Numbered from the stretch's first letter, positions 33,310 to 46,969 are shown. The stretch: 64,000 nt of DNA from Marisa cornuarietis (GCA_004794655.1 SMMW01000008.1:124001-188000), one strand, 5' to 3'. The notes: generated by a model from the sequence alone, not told the origin. Program-made: numbers and translations.

Positions 33310-35573
33310 GACACATAAAATACCTCTTTGAGTATGTCTGTTGGAAGAGTACGTGTGTGGTTGTTAACTGAAAGTTTATTTGGAACCAGCCTGATTTTTT
33401 ATTTGGGAAAAGATCTATATAAAGTGCTTAGTATCATTAGAAAACCAGTCCAGGTAAAAGCGAGTCATTCTGTTGCTTGCAAAGGAAACTGCATTGTTTG
33501 TAGGGAAATTTGTCATGTTTGATGCTTTTAACAGTGGCACAACACACTCAGACAATGAGGATGCCCTGTCACCCAATCAGACCATGACAATTTCTCGACT
33601 GCAGTCAGAGCCTTGCTCATGAATCTGCATTCTGTGTCAACCCGTCAGCTGCACTGTAAGACTTTTTCGAAGCCAAGAAAACCTGTATAATTTTAAAATG
33701 CAGAGCCATCACAATCGTGAAAAAGACAGGGAACTGATGATGTTTATAGCAGCTTCGATGAATAAAGGGTGGAGTGTCAAGTATTCAAATCCTTGATGCA
33801 AATCAACCACTCACTGTTAGCATCTTCGCTTACTATTAAATCTTCGTTACCTCTATAAATTATCAAGACAATAATTCATACAGTTTATCAGTGTTGACTG
33901 AACATTGTTGCTATTAGCTAAAGACATTCTGGGTTTTGTATGGTAGTCCATCAAGTAACCCGACCAATGCTGCTGTGCACAGCAGAGTAATTCACAGATT
34001 GCAGAAGTCTGATGGTTAGCTTTCATAACAAATTGCACATAAGGACTATATCCACCTAGCTGCCCAGGAATGCATGAAATACACTATTTTATTTTTTAAA
34101 AAAACCCCTAAGAGGTAAATGGAAAAAAGTTACAAAAAAATGTATGAACTAAAAAAAGTCATCTCTTCCACCTCAGGCTATACTTATAGTGCCCCATGCC
34201 ATAATTTCATAGCCTCCTGGGTAAAGTGTCCATGAGTGTTGTTACAATCCCCATGGAGGCGACTTCTATATAAGGATATTCGACATAGTGGAAGGGAAAA
34301 TGCACGTCGGCTAGCATCATGATCCTGTTGCTTTGATGCTCCTATGCGATGGCCTTTATGGCGCCACAAGTCTTACAGAAACTGCAGGTCGCCAAGCAGT
34401 TTGTCTTAACCTAGAACTCAATTCTTAGTATAGGTATGCTTTATTTATATGTTCTTCCTAGACACTGCTCCAGTCTGCTCTCTAACTAGTTCTTTTGTCC
34501 ACCCCTTATTTCTAGCAAGAATGCATCCCAGACAAGGTTATAGGTTACTATCCTCAGGCTCTGAGTCACTAGCATCTAGCTTACAACAGGGTCAAAAATC
34601 CAGCCCCAAAATACTCTCTAAGCAGGTTACTCTTGAATAGAATTCCAATAGAAGTTATGATGGTATTGGGAGAGAGAGGGAGGTCGTACCTCATCTCCAT
34701 CAAGCTACAGTTACATGATGAAGGCACACGAACAGACATTTGTCTTTTGTTGAACATATGCGCATGCCTATGTGCTGTACATGTCCATAAGTACAGACAG
34801 GCTTGCCTTGCATCAGACTAGGTTTTTTTTTTATCCTGCACCATTTTTTGGCAAGAAGACTGCATCGGTCTTCATTCTTTACCCCATCAAAGTTATGCTA
34901 AAAGTCTCGTTTATGTTAAGCCCGAGCAGCATAGTTTTTAAAAAGTAAGTTTTGGTTTTTATTTTTAAACAGTTTCTGGCCTTTAATTTTAAGGTAAATG
35001 CCCATGTATAAGGTAAAGCCTCCCAAAAAAACACCACCTACCAGTTTTTCAGACTTAAATATTTGTTCTGGCAGCCTTTGGTATAACTTACAAAAGAGCG
35101 GCAAGTGAAATGATCATTGCCAATTGGTTGAAATTTATAAGTGATAACCAAGTGTTTTGTTTTGTTTATAAAAACACACCAAACGGAAAAGCATACTGAG
35201 TAAAGGTGCCACAGAATATTTCTGTTCAAAGCACATAATTGGTAAGAATGGATTTGCATATTCTTAAAACAAGCCAGTTGAATTATGATGTAAATATGTC
35301 ATTTGTTAATGCAAATACGGTAAGCACTATGGTATGACATCTTATACATACTCTGTAACATAATCTGATTTTCCTCCTCCCTCTCTTGCACAAAATCACA
35401 AGTGCGCATTGCCCCCCACCCACAACAACCCTTACAAAATATGTTTATAAGACACAAATTCTGTTATCACAATTATGTACTTACAGATATCCCGGGACTG
35501 AACAATTCAGCATAATCACAAACCAAACAAGATCACAAACTGTACTTCAGCCTGAAAAATGGAAGTGGTTTTA
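33310..35573. other. Intergenic DNA, no gene recognised
   Basis: AT-rich. On the minus strand at about 34200-34370 a short stretch ending EIMAWGTISI-like vaguely recalls a Tc1/mariner VMVWGGIS box, but it is too short to call. The 3' UTR of COX18 should occupy the right edge. Confidence 0.4.
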
Positions 35574-38500
35574 TCACTGCTTCCTGAAGTATTTTTTCAG
35601 TACTGCACTGTATATGTCTTGAAAAGGAGTGCTGCTTTCACTGGGAGTTTGAGGCAGGCGTACAAGACGTCGAACAGTTGGAACCTTGAGCATTAAATTC
35701 TGGGCAATTCCGAACAGACTTGAGCAGACCCAGTAGTAACACATGCACTGGAAAAAGACGAAAACAGACTATTTTCTTAGACTGCAGAAAAAATTACAAT
35801 ACAAGCGTACAAATGCAACTGTAATGAGTGAAATTTAGATATCCCTCGTTAATAAAAAGCACCTGTCTCCTTTCTTGGACATGAAGGGAATGTATTGGTA
35901 ATCATTGCTTTCACTTCAAAATAATGTGCTAGGCACATACAACCCTGGCTTTGCTCTTTTCCCCCACATATCATATAGTTGGGACATTTTAATCCTACCC
36001 CACCAGTCCATGGTGCTACAGTGGCAACCATCTCAGATAAACAATTTCACAAAAGATCTGCAATCTACAAACATAATTACCATAACCTTACTCTCTACTG
36101 GTGGGCAGGCTGAAAACAATTTCTGTTCTATGCAAGATTTTTGAGGAACTATATCTTTAAATGTGACACTTTAACACTTTGTATGATATTTTCTTTTTGA
36201 AAAGTATCCCCTCACTTCAACACATTTTGTTCATCTACACTTTTCTCCAAGTCATAACTAGAAGAATCTGCATTGTAAAATCTGAAAAATCAAGCCACTG
36301 TCAGACAACTGATGGAGCAGGGTCATTAAATAAACTGAGACTAAACCAAGGTAGTAGATGATAAAACTTTCTTACACTAGGCACCACTGCACCTATAGGC
36401 ACCATCAAAATGCTCAAAACACGCATAATCCACATCAAGCGCTGCTGAAATTTACTCGCATTTTGTGACAGCAAGGTGTGCATCTGTAACAAAACATCAC
36501 AACACACTGCATATTCCAAAATTAAAATAGGTACCAGTACCCAAAATAAGTGAATTTTTTTATGTTCACATGGAAGTATAAATGATTTTGCTATTGGAAT
36601 CAGGGATTCTGCTAACGCAAAAAATTGCGTACAGTACATATTAGAAGTTCAGAGGACCCCTTCAATTTTCGTCAATGGGAATGGGGTCCCCTTCAAATTT
36701 GGGCGAAGAACAGATAAAAAATTGGTTAAGTGTAGTGTCTGACATCGTAGCCCAATCTATTGTTGTCTGCTACAAGGTGAGAGTAACTTCCCTTGCACTG
36801 AGTTTTTTCCCTAACCGTAAAGAGTTCCATTAACTCAATCTTTACTGAACACTACGGAAGTCTAAGCGGCAGTTCCGAACCTTTGGGACAGATGTATTTA
36901 CCCCTTTTTCACATCATAAAAAAATTAACTAAAAGAGGTAGAAGAACAACTCAAATTGATAATGATAGATCAAAATGTAGAGAAAAGGAACAGCCTAACC
37001 TTGTGTTTGCTTGAAAACACACTTTTATAGTATTACTAACAGAAAATGCCATGATAATGAGCTCAAACAAAACTCCCGCAACGTAAATGAAAATAACATA
37101 AGGGAAGAAACTACTGAAACCGTTAGGAAATAGTCCATGATTCTCTACTTTTAAAAACTAGTCCAGCCAATCAAAAAATTTCGTTTGGAAGAGGGAAAGA
37201 TGTAAACAAATGGTCAAGCGCCATTTTGAATTATCGAAAAGTACATTGCGGTTTACATGGGTGGGAGCCGGAAATTTTCCTAGGACTGAAGACTTTTCGA
37301 GAGCCATGTAGTACTAGAGCATATGCATATAACGTTATACGGCGTATGGTCGAATATGAGTTTCACGGTTTTCACATACATAACACACATATTATAAGTC
37401 TTACAATGTCTTTGGTAGTTCACAATATTGACAAATGTCCAACTTTATTAATCCTGATGGGCAATTATAACTTGGGAAGTGTGTTCTGTTACAAAAGTTT
37501 TAAAAAAAACCTGCTAGTTACAATAATATGCGAGTGGTGCATCATAGCAAAACATAAAAACATGCATTCTTACGTATAAAACAATTCTTAAGGTACACCT
37601 ATATCACACCCATGCACACATACAACTGACAATGTATAATCTATGGTTGAGCAGATGGATTCCAGAGGGTGTAAACCATTTCAAGTCTCTATTACTTTTG
37701 CTTATAGGTATAGTATGCTTGTCTACTTAAACTCAATATAACAAATTCTCCTGCTAGGACATGATCTGGTGTGGACAAAATGCTGTAAACATTTTTCTGA
37801 CAATTTGCTGATCATAAAAAGAAATCCAAATTTCTCTGTTTAACATCAATTACCTTAGAACAAATATGGACAATATAGTTCAAACTGTTCATATCATGGA
37901 CAGAAAACTGTGGAACCAACATATGAAGGAAAAAAGTAAAAGACTTTCAATGAATGACTGATAAAAATGGTTCAGTGTTGCTGTGCTGACTGAAAAACTA
38001 TTCAGTTATTGAAGAAGGTACATTCTTGGCTAATCATGTTTACATCCCATTTTGGCCTGCAATCAAAACCAGAGCCTAGGTACCTGAAGGAGTTAACAAT
38101 CTCAACAGGTACACAATGAAACAACAGCACCATCTTTTATTTTTCTAAAGTCTTTGCCTATCTCTTCTATCTTATCTACATTTAATTCCATAAAATTCTT
38201 GTCAAACCAATAAAATTTTGATAAGGCACTGCCATACTCTTGCTTATACCCCTGTAAGTCAATAATGGACAAGAAAGCTTCTCATCAGTACTTCTTGCCC
38301 CTGAGGAAGTTAAAAACGGTATTAAGCATTTAAAAAATGGAAAAAGTGCAGGTACAGACAAATTATTAGTGAAATGTTAAAAATCTCAAATGAAGCTATT
38401 CTTGACTTCCTGCTAAAGCTGTTCAACATTTTATTTGAGAAAGGCACTTTCCCATGTGAATGGTCCAAATCCATTATAGTACCAATACATAAAAAAGGAA

Positions 38501-41500
38501 ACATAAATGACAGACAACCTTGAAGAGATCCAATGCTTCTAATAACAATATCAAAATAATGACCATTTACAAAAACTCTCTGCTGTAAACAAGTAAAAAA
38601 ATCCAATACCCATCAAAACCTAACACTGTTCCTATTTTTTTTAAAAATCCAGTGATGGATGGTTGCATTGGTCTCCATGTTTATGCAGAATTTTCTTGGC
38701 GTTACTTTTGTAGTAGTTTTCTGGAAATAAAAAATATGTATCTTAGTCTTAAAGCAGTTAAAAAAGAAACCTATTCAGTATTGCTCTTACTAAAGCAGAC
38801 TAAACTTTGATTGTGAATTTAGCACTGTTGGTGTCAGACATATATTTCTGTTAGTGCACCCTTTTTATTTTTGCTGTTCTGGCCTGACTAAATATGTATG
38901 CGCACAAAAGAGAAAACCGTGTAGCTGAAGATTTGTCATTTTTTCTGTGGATAATTTTTATTTAAAATGTCTGTTGATAACAAATATAGATCTACTGAAG
39001 TTGACGTTTTGTATATATATATATATCTAATAGAAATTCATTAAATTTTTTATTACTTGTTAATGCACCCCCACCTGATTGAACAGTAAAACAAGATAAA
39101 TTTGTGTCCAATAAATGAAATGAAACAAGGTTATTAACCACGTCATCGTTTGAAATGGCAATTCGTGATTTATTATCGTCACAATCAGTGAAATATTATC
39201 GATACTGAAGAGTGAGACCGAAGGCATCTGTTAGCGATAATTCAGCTCTATAAAAAGGATAAAACAAACTATTCGGCATTTTTTTTTACTTTACAGAGTA
39301 AGAAAATTGCAGTGTGTCCTAAAATCATAAAAACGAACTATAATAGCTTTTGGAGATGTTAAAAAAAACGTATGTCCAAAGAACGTAGGCTTTATCGATG
39401 TTGCGATGTTTCTTGAGCGTTTTAGCAATACCGATAATTTATTAATGATTTACTACATTTAACAACTTGTTATTCCACTAAAACGTTTATTAACAGTACC
39501 CAATTCTCAGAAATAACGAAGGGAAATATACTTACTTGTTGCACAGTACACACCAAGCTTCACCACAAACATAAATCTTGCGAAGCCAAGTTTCAAATTT
39601 TCTTTTCGCATCATCTTCTTCAAGAAGCCACTCTCACCTCCATTTGTTGCCAGTATTATCGATTCTAAGTGCTGCGGAAAAGTCTTCTTCGCTGTCTTTG
39701 TTAAAGATTCGTATTTTCAACTACAGACCGCAAAATCAAATCTTTATGACTGCAGCGACATCCGTTTCCGCAAGGGACATAATAGTGATGCTAACTACCA
39801 CTGGCGTATGGTATCGTTCACGATACGAGAAATTTTCGCTTTTTTGCTATAGTCCCTGGTCCTTCGTAATCAGTGAAAATTTTGAATTTTACTTTCCATC
39901 CCAGTTCCGTCCTGAGAATTTTTCTCAGGACGGAAATCCGTCCCCAGGACGGAGAACTCCCGTCCCTGGGTTTACTTAATTTGACATGGATTTGTACTTC
40001 AACAACTGTAAAGGAGAAGAAAATAGTAAGTAATATTTTAATTCTAATGTATATTGTAATAAAACATATGTTTGTTTTAGTACTTTATGCCTGTATATAT
40101 TGTGTAAATAATTTTTTTGTTAATTTCTGCAATTTACGTTCAAGTGTTCTAAAACACGTACAGTTCATTTGATTTTAGTACTCGAAGACAAAACCTATGT
40201 ATCTTAAAATTTACACCAAGTGAATGTTTTAACAAAGCTCTTTAAAACGGTGTATTACTGATGGTTGTCTTTAACTGTAGGTTTAAAAATATAAATTTTC
40301 AAAGCTGCCGGTCGAAATTTCAATACCGGGAATTTGCTATCCATTTTGTAAACAGAAAGACAGGTACCGTGGGAAAACGCAGAAAATTACTGTCAAACGT
40401 GAAACCTACGTCATAAGAAGGAAATCACTTGATAGGGAAATGAATCAACAATCGAACTGATTAATTTTTTCGGCAAAAAACCAGCGGAATGTGCCTAAAA
40501 AAATCTAAAGCAATCAAACGGTTACGAGTAACCGTTCCGGGAAAAGGGAATGGCGGCGCGAACGTACGAACCTGACCGTGCCGTAACCATAGTGTTTAAC
40601 CATCAAGAATGGTTGTTACTTGCACATCATCACAATGTCATTTCGGCATGAAGTTTTTTTCAGCACTCATATTACTTCACTGATTAGCCGCTGCATTTCA
40701 CATTTGCAATTTCTGAGAATGCACACAACAAGTCGGCCTTAGCCCAATCACTGTGTTGAGTAACCAAGCTCAAACAAGAGCCATTTTTGGCATCAGCGTG
40801 AGGCTTTGAAAGAAAACAGGTGAAGGTAGGTGTGAAAAATGAATTTACCTTATTTTATATAAAAGTATCAAAATCTGACATTATCTCTAATTCAAGCTGG
40901 TTAGCCCCAAACTGCTATTTTCTCGAGCCACACCTCACCTCAAAACTTTCAACTGCATCTTTTGGGTACAGAATTGAGATACGTTACTTTAAAGTTGATA
41001 GATATTTTACATCATCTTTTATTATGCTTTAAGAACCATTAAATTGGATTAGAAAACACAGGCATTTCCAAAAATCTCTCCTGATTTTATTCGTTATATA
41101 TATATCGATGTGAAAGCTTGTGAACGAGAGCACCAATACCACAAATACCTAACCATCAAAACGCATTACACAGCACAAGGAAAATGGCCACATCACAGCC
41201 GCCGGTTTTCATGCCGGGTGCCATTACATAATTCTTTCAGTCACATTAAACTAACATAAAGTCTGTTCCTGATAATCCATATGTAGTTTGACTTGAAAAT
41301 GGGTGATCTATTATGTAATTGCCTCCTTTCCACCAGCAGGAAGGCGTGTGCCGGTACCTAATTAAAACTTCCTTTTAAAAACAACAAAGAATGTAGTGGA
41401 TTTGTCTTCTGCTAAATAAGCATGCATTACTCTTGAATGCACACCTGAGTACGGCATTCATTGAAAATAGGGGGGCTAAGTAACAAATGTGTGCTCCCCC

Positions 41501-43455
41501 CCAAAAAAAAAAAAATGATTGCAGAGGTACATCCGTATAAGCACATTCTTACAAACCTGTATGTTTATCAAGTTAGCCAATCCAAGAGTGACTGGAAGTA
41601 TCCAAGTAACATCTGGAGCTGTCAGATCTGGAAACCACAAGGCTCCCTCTGCCTGTAAGTCAGGGGAGAGAATAGGTACACCTGCAGTACACAAAATAAA
41701 AAAAAAACCAAACTCATTAAAATTCTCAACACATGATAATTCCAACAGGGAATAAATGCATTTCCATTGCAAAGAAAAGAGCTGAACCCATACTCACCTT
41801 ATTTAAAGCATGCAGATATGGCATTAGAATGGGACATTAACATGAGGAAAAATTGTGAATTGTGTTTAATTAAGGATATCAAGGAGATTTGGGGAGTGGG
41901 GAAAGATTCCTCCAAACTGTGTTATTGGCACCTGATTTCTAGGTTTCTATGGCATTGAATCTGGCTTACAATACTGAGGCCATCGCTGGAGAGTCCATGC
42001 AACCTATGCTACACATGACATCACTGGCTAAGCAAACAGCCAAATTACAGAAATCATAAAACGTCAGGTTTGCTTCAACCAGCCAATACCTAGCCCTGTG
42101 TACTAGGCCTACATAGTAATTTACAGACTTCAAAACCCACCCTTGAAATCACTGAATGGGGTCTCTGTTGTTGGCCCTGTTAATTAACATTTGTTTCTTT
42201 ATTTGAGCTTGAAACATGGTACCAAATATGTTCCATAAAACACTTTAACTGATCACCGAATATATATAATTGCAAAACAAAAAAATGCTAACTTGAAATG
42301 TTGCTTGGTATGGCACCACTCATATTTCTGAGGGCAAAGGAGACAGAGACCCACATAGGTATCTGGAACCACACTACAAGGGAGGACTTTGCAGGGTGGC
42401 AGTTGTCGCGGATATAGAGCTCTCTGATGAGTTTTCTCATCTGTGAACAAATTTAGGCCTATATATTAAATAAAATCCAAAGTAAAATTTATAATTGCAG
42501 CATTTTATTCTTTTATTCTATATTTTTTGTAAGATGAATCCTACCCACTGAGTTTAAAAATACACTTTATGAATGCACAGATCATAATTTGCTCAAAAGA
42601 ACAGTTACATATTACAGGTAAATCATACCGTGGTATTGTATTTAAGACGGGCTGTTTTTGCATCCCATCCAAACCTTTTCACCGCCACAGCAACCTCTCT
42701 GCGCAGTTCTTGAGACAACTTTGCTATTTCAGGCTGGAGCAGCTCAACTCGCGCTATGATATGCATGGAATAAATTGTTAGTGGTAAGGTTACCAAACTA
42801 CGCAGCAGAACAGTGGTCACTAATATGCTGGCCCACCATGGTAGCCCTGAAAAAGAAAGATAATAGTTAAATACAGTAGTGTAAAACATACCTGAACCTT
42901 CACTCATCTCAGGTACACATTTGTTGGCACAGATGCACTTGCATGCATACAGCTTGCAGTTACATTCATATTTTGACATTCAAGCATGTGGTGGTTCATA
43001 GGTGGCACAAGAGCATTAACCACAGGCATGGTATATCTACTCCAACCCTTAACCTAACACGTGAATTCTGGCTTAAATAGTGAATTATTTGTCTAGTATT
43101 TATAATTCATTCAATTACCTGTTACTGAATGTATGGATTCCAAGACATTCTGTGCATATCCAATTGGTGCAACGTCAGGTGAAAAGTACTTATTGTACGT
43201 ATCAGCTGAAAAGCTTCTTGCTTTAGCTCGGAAAAGTCCATCGTTTGTTCTTACACAATTAAAACTGTGCTGTGGTATATTTACATTTATGAGGTGAGCG
43301 CGAGTAGAAGGCTGAGCTCTGTAATTCTGATGGCTCCACCACGTGTTTGAATGCAGAAAGGCAACTGCATTTTGCGATGTTTTTGTCGCATGTGATCTAG
43401 TTAATAAAAAATTTGAACAAGCCGTGGAACGCACAGTCAAACTAAACAACGTCAT
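35574..43455 (-). CDS. COX18: Cytochrome c oxidase assembly protein COX18 (OXA1/YidC family), complete
   Basis: Six exons, right to left: 43455-43119, 42846-42629, 42440-42293, 41681-41557, 36483-36376, 35747-35574. All junctions have AG/GT and join in frame: 1110 nt, 369 aa plus stop (human protein about 333 aa). The N-terminus is Arg/Ser/Thr-rich with few acids, as expected for a mitochondrial presequence. Diagnostic stretches: PWWASILVTTVLLRSLVTLP (first YidC-type membrane segment), LYIRDNCHPAKSSLVVWFQI, PMWVSVSFALRNMSG, ALWFPDLTAPDVTWILPVTL, LSILMVPIGAVVPS, YYWVCSSLFGIAQNLMLK. COX18 is an inner-membrane insertase that exports the COX2 C-terminal domain. The Met at 43455 is chosen because it opens the presequence-like segment and in-frame coding upstream is not evident. 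The fourth intron (36484-41556) is the longest and holds a LINE fragment. Confidence 0.95.
38289..38580 (+). pseudogene. LINE RT N-terminal fragment in COX18 intron 4
   Basis: Across one frameshift it reads EVKNGIKHLKNGKSAGTDKL, EMLKISNEAILDFLLKLFN, FEKGTFPCEWSKSIIVPIHK, KKGNINDRQP. This is the RT start region (KNGKSxGxDxIxxE...FPxxWxxxxIxPIxKKGxxxxxxNYR). It resembles the same region of the LINE at 19.3 kb, suggesting a relative. It lies opposite in strand to COX18. Confidence 0.75.
39905..39953. repeat. Two adjacent perfect hairpins
   Basis: 39905-39918 TTCCGTCCTGAGAA pairs perfectly with 39922-39935 (14-bp stem, TTT loop). Right beside it, 39937-39943 TCCGTCC pairs with 39947-39953 GGACGGA (7-bp stem, CCA loop). 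Confidence 0.9.
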
Positions 43456-43459
43456 TGCA

Positions 43460-43620
43460 TTTAAGTACCATTACAACATTTGTTCCCTGTAGCGCGATAA
43501 AGGTCACGCACACACACACAAAAGCGCGCGCGCTTGTAACCTACTGCAGGAAGTGCCTCTATTTCCGGTCAAGCGCTGCGTGCGATTTTTTTTTCGATTT
43601 GAAAATTGTATATAAACTTA
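43460..43620. promoter_or_regulatory. COX18: Likely COX18 promoter region
   Basis: Immediately upstream of the COX18 start codon lies a locally CpG-rich tract with alternating GCGCGCGCGC (43526-43535) and a CA repeat, contrasting with AT-rich surroundings. No TATA box is obvious. The promoter call is inferred from position only. Confidence 0.35.
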
Positions 43621-43764
43621 GTTTATTTGAACGAATAGCTTAATATCCGTATAAAATTTCACGACTATAATTTTTGTGTCAAAGAAATAAAAACGAAACA
43701 ACCCTCAGGGGACAGAAGACATTCGCTTACATCAACATCAATTCTTGTCTCCCCTCGATGGTGG

Positions 43765-43960
43765 AGGGCGGCCCGATGGCTCAACGGTTATTGCCTATCA
43801 CCAATACAGTGAAGGCTGGCTGTCCTGGGTTCAGCTCTCGTCTCGGACACGCTGTTCTTTCCCTGCATGTGGCATATGTTTATAGGGCTGGCTGCCTTGC
43901 CGTCATATAGCCTGGCTTGGTGTTAACCACCAATTCCTTCCCCACCTCAAATGTGGGGAC
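43765..43960 (+). repeat. tRNA-derived SINE
   Basis: An A-box-like GATGGCTCAACGGTTATTGC (43775 on) and B-box-like GGGTTCAGCTCT (43828) are about 50 bp apart. They are followed by a SINE body with GCCTGGCTTGGTGTTAACCA and ATTCCTTCCCCACCTC. Confidence 0.6.
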
Positions 43961-44354
43961 TTTCTATCTTGATGTGGGAGTCGAAGAGATGTTCTGGATG
44001 GTCTAAAGACAGCTTATTCTGAAACCTACTAGCGTGTGTGCCTGCGTGTTTGGATGCTAATGCACTAACCATTATGCTATCATTTCCCCTCTCAATCTGT
44101 GTAGGACATTTGACCTCTTTTACGTCGGGCTGGTGGAGCTGTGTGCCTTTAATGAACCAGGTGGTAGGGATATTTTAGGGTTTTTTATTATTGGTTTATA
44201 TTAGGGTCAGCCCGGTCAGGTGTGTGGTTGTATACCGTTAATAAACTGCCTTTGATGAACTAGGTGATAGGGATATTTCAGGTCTTTGCATCCGTTAAAA
44301 CAAGCGTCCAGTATCGATTGGCCGAAGCAGACGACGTGGAGGAACGTATAGCTC

Positions 44355-44460
44355 GTGATTGACACCTGCTAGCGGATTTGTTGTTTGACAAACTTGTTTG
44401 ATTGTCGGGGGAGGATAAGATTTGCGCTTTTCAGGACATCTTGTCTCGCATCGACTGAAT
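44355..44460 (+). repeat. Dispersed copy of the MADF-tail-like sequence at 22.93 kb
   Basis: Reads HLLADLLFDKLV, stop, LSGEDKICAFQDILSRID. It matches 22930-23015 at both DNA and protein level (FDK...SGEDKxCAF), in the same orientation. It is probably a fragment of the same element family. Confidence 0.5.
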
Positions 44461-46550
44461 GGTGTAAGCAGAAGACAAAAGTACTACTTACCCATTTTAA
44501 AATTTCTCCTTCGTCTCCATACATATAATAATCTCACATTTGTAACTTGGTTCACTGCAAAAGATTTGCTACAATGAAGATACATATACCCATCAGTCTT
44601 ATTAAGATTTTGATGAAAACTAGAAGACTTAGCAAATGCTTAACACTTAGCTAATCATTAGCGATCATTTCCTAATTTCCAAATCAGCCAACAAAAATAA
44701 TCAGTGATCAGTTAGAAGTCTGGATAAGCATTCCAAAGTTTTATGTTGTAATGTAAAAACAAGGTATGTAGATATAAAGAGCATTAAGTAGGCTCTTGCT
44801 AATTGTTTTAAGTGAAGTATTGTGACCAGATTCTTGAGCACATAGTTTTTCTTTCCGCTTCTCTTTTAATGTTTTGATTCCGAAAGAGAACGTTTTTTGA
44901 CTTATTATCACAGATTTTGTCTCTCACTTGAAATGCTTGTTTCCAAAACAGATTTTTGTCTTCTCATAAAACTGTTATTTCATAAATTTCCTGCCTTGGT
45001 TTATATTTCTGACACCCTACATGATTATTGTCATCCACAGAACAAGCACCTGTATTGAATGAACTGCTTCATCCAACCTTTCCACCAAAATGTTCTTTTA
45101 GATGGACATTTGGCACATCCTAACCAGGTCATTGCCATAACTCTATGCTGTGTCCTTGTTGTTCATTGCTAATACAACTTTAATGCTAAGCCAGAATGTA
45201 CCCTTCATTTTTTTATTATTATCATTATTATTATTATTACCCTGGAACTTTACACAAGTTATTTCAGCGACATTCCCCCTACATTCATTAGAGCTGATTC
45301 TACTTAAAAACAAAGCATCCGGAAAGTGCCTTTGAGATCCTTAAACTTCTAACAGACGCACTGCCTGTTAGAGTTGCTCTCATACCCGTGTGTTATGCCA
45401 TTTTTTAAAAAGCTGATTTATCGTCGTTGGTCTGCTTGACTGGTTCTCTTTGTACGTGTATCTCCCGTTAAAAGGAATGGAAAAAAACAACAAAAAACAA
45501 ACCCCTCCCGCCCTGTTTTGTGATATATTCCTTGCCTATATTGAATTACTAGGACTGTCTTTCAGCACTGGTCCTCCCATATTTTATCTTTTTCCATGTC
45601 TAACTTGTAAGAATCCGTAACAGGGTAATCATTTATTTTTAAAATCTGTTATAGACAGGAAATTTTTCTGCATAACTTTGGTGTAATAAAGATGATCACC
45701 AATCAGGTGAGACAATTTCTTAAGCTGAAAAGTTCCCATTTTTCAGTGTTAGCATAAAGAAAATAAAAAATATTTCAAATCATGTAACCTAATCTATTAT
45801 TAAATCAGCGTTTGAATGCAGCAGTTATTTCTTGAGCACGGCTGATGGTTCTTGAATAGGAAATTTTCCAAGTGACTATACGCCCAGTTGTTTATTGTCA
45901 GCCGCTAGCATTCTGAACTTGCACGAGTACATCAAGATTAAGTTCACTTTACTGCCGGTAAAGCGACACTGCTTTGCCAACACCGAGCTTCCACGAGTAA
46001 TGGAGTGTCACGCCTAGCGAGTTGGAATGCGGACATGGAGCTCGACACAGACCTCCTGATGGAGCCACGCTCTTCAATGTACAGCCGTCAGCGTTGCGAT
46101 GTTTGGAGGCAATGCCTGTTATATTAGCTTGACACCTGAATGAGCAAGACTACCAGGTGTTTATCGACACAGTAGTGAGGTCTCATCAGGTGGCAAAAAA
46201 CAGCGAGACATGTCTGATCATGTTGTGCAGAAGATCTGTAGGCCTAAGTCTTTTCTGCATGTTAATAATGTTTATGGCTGGTCTGCATAAAGAAGGATAC
46301 ATAAACCCTCCAGATAACAGCGTGGTAACTAGATCCAGCAAATAAGCGGAGCAGTTGTCCTTTCACGTTCAAATTCTGCGGCAGGCTTGGTTAAATGGTT
46401 GACACTCCTTTCAATATGTAAAACTGCACGTACATTTTCAAAGTATGAACAGGCCACACAAATGACAGTAAAAATTATTACTTTTATTGATCCTTACTAA
46501 AACTGCACATAGAAGATTTTGCCAGTAAAAATAATAGTAATAGGGAATTA
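44461..46550. other. Intergenic DNA, no gene recognised
   Basis: AT-rich with an ATT microsatellite near 45210-45240. 45890-46150 is less AT-rich but no conserved frame was seen on either strand. Confidence 0.45.
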
Positions 46551-46559
46551 GATGACATG

Positions 46560-46965
46560 CAGTAGCGTCGAGGGCGAGCCAACCGACCGGTCTTGTGCTC
46601 CCGTTGGGAGATCTCTCATTCAGAGCCCCGTTCATTCCTCCACACCAGCCACCCAGTTCTTTCTGTTTGTCTCTTCGTCGTCCCTCCCCGAAACCCCAGG
46701 AGGACAGTATCTGGAAGTGTATCGTGTCGGTGGGTATCAATGGTTCCTGTGGGCTGACCAGGGTGGCGAGTGAGTTGCGAATGAATTCGTTGTGTGTTCC
46801 TTGTACGAGATTCCAAGCAGTCTCCTAATGCATTTGTTTTCGATTGCCTGGATTTGCCTCTCCGTCTCGGTGAGCAAGGCACGAGCTTCACAGCCGTATG
46901 GGGATGGGGAAGATCCAGTACAATCTCACTTGCAACAGCTGTGTGGCAAAAGTCTAATACCAATG
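46560..46965 (-). pseudogene. LINE RT C-terminal fragment
   Basis: Reading right to left: YGCEARALLTETERQIQAIE, NKCIRRLLGISYKEHTTN, then after frame changes HDTLPDTVLLGF and GGRRRxxQKE-like residues, ending near PVGWLALDATACH. This is the conserved post-RT region YGcEtWtL...RiqafenkClRrllxIsyxeHxtN...GxxxGxRxRGRQxxxWxDnv. It is frameshifted and 5'-truncated. Confidence 0.75.
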
Positions 46966-46969
46966 TACC

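Larger units (their letters stand above)
36484..41556. other. COX18 intron 4
   Basis: Besides the LINE RT fragment and the hairpin pair at 39905-39953, this 5-kb intron is AT-rich with short TATATA runs (about 39011, 41095). No other coding or RNA gene was recognised. Confidence 0.6.

Noticed and set aside
34184..34369. Tc1/mariner transposase fragment on the minus strand
   Set aside because: Only a short EIMAWGTISI-like string is suggestive; flanking residues do not fit.
43765..43960. Functional tRNA gene
   Set aside because: A and B boxes exist, but no complete cloverleaf with paired acceptor stem was found; it is a SINE.
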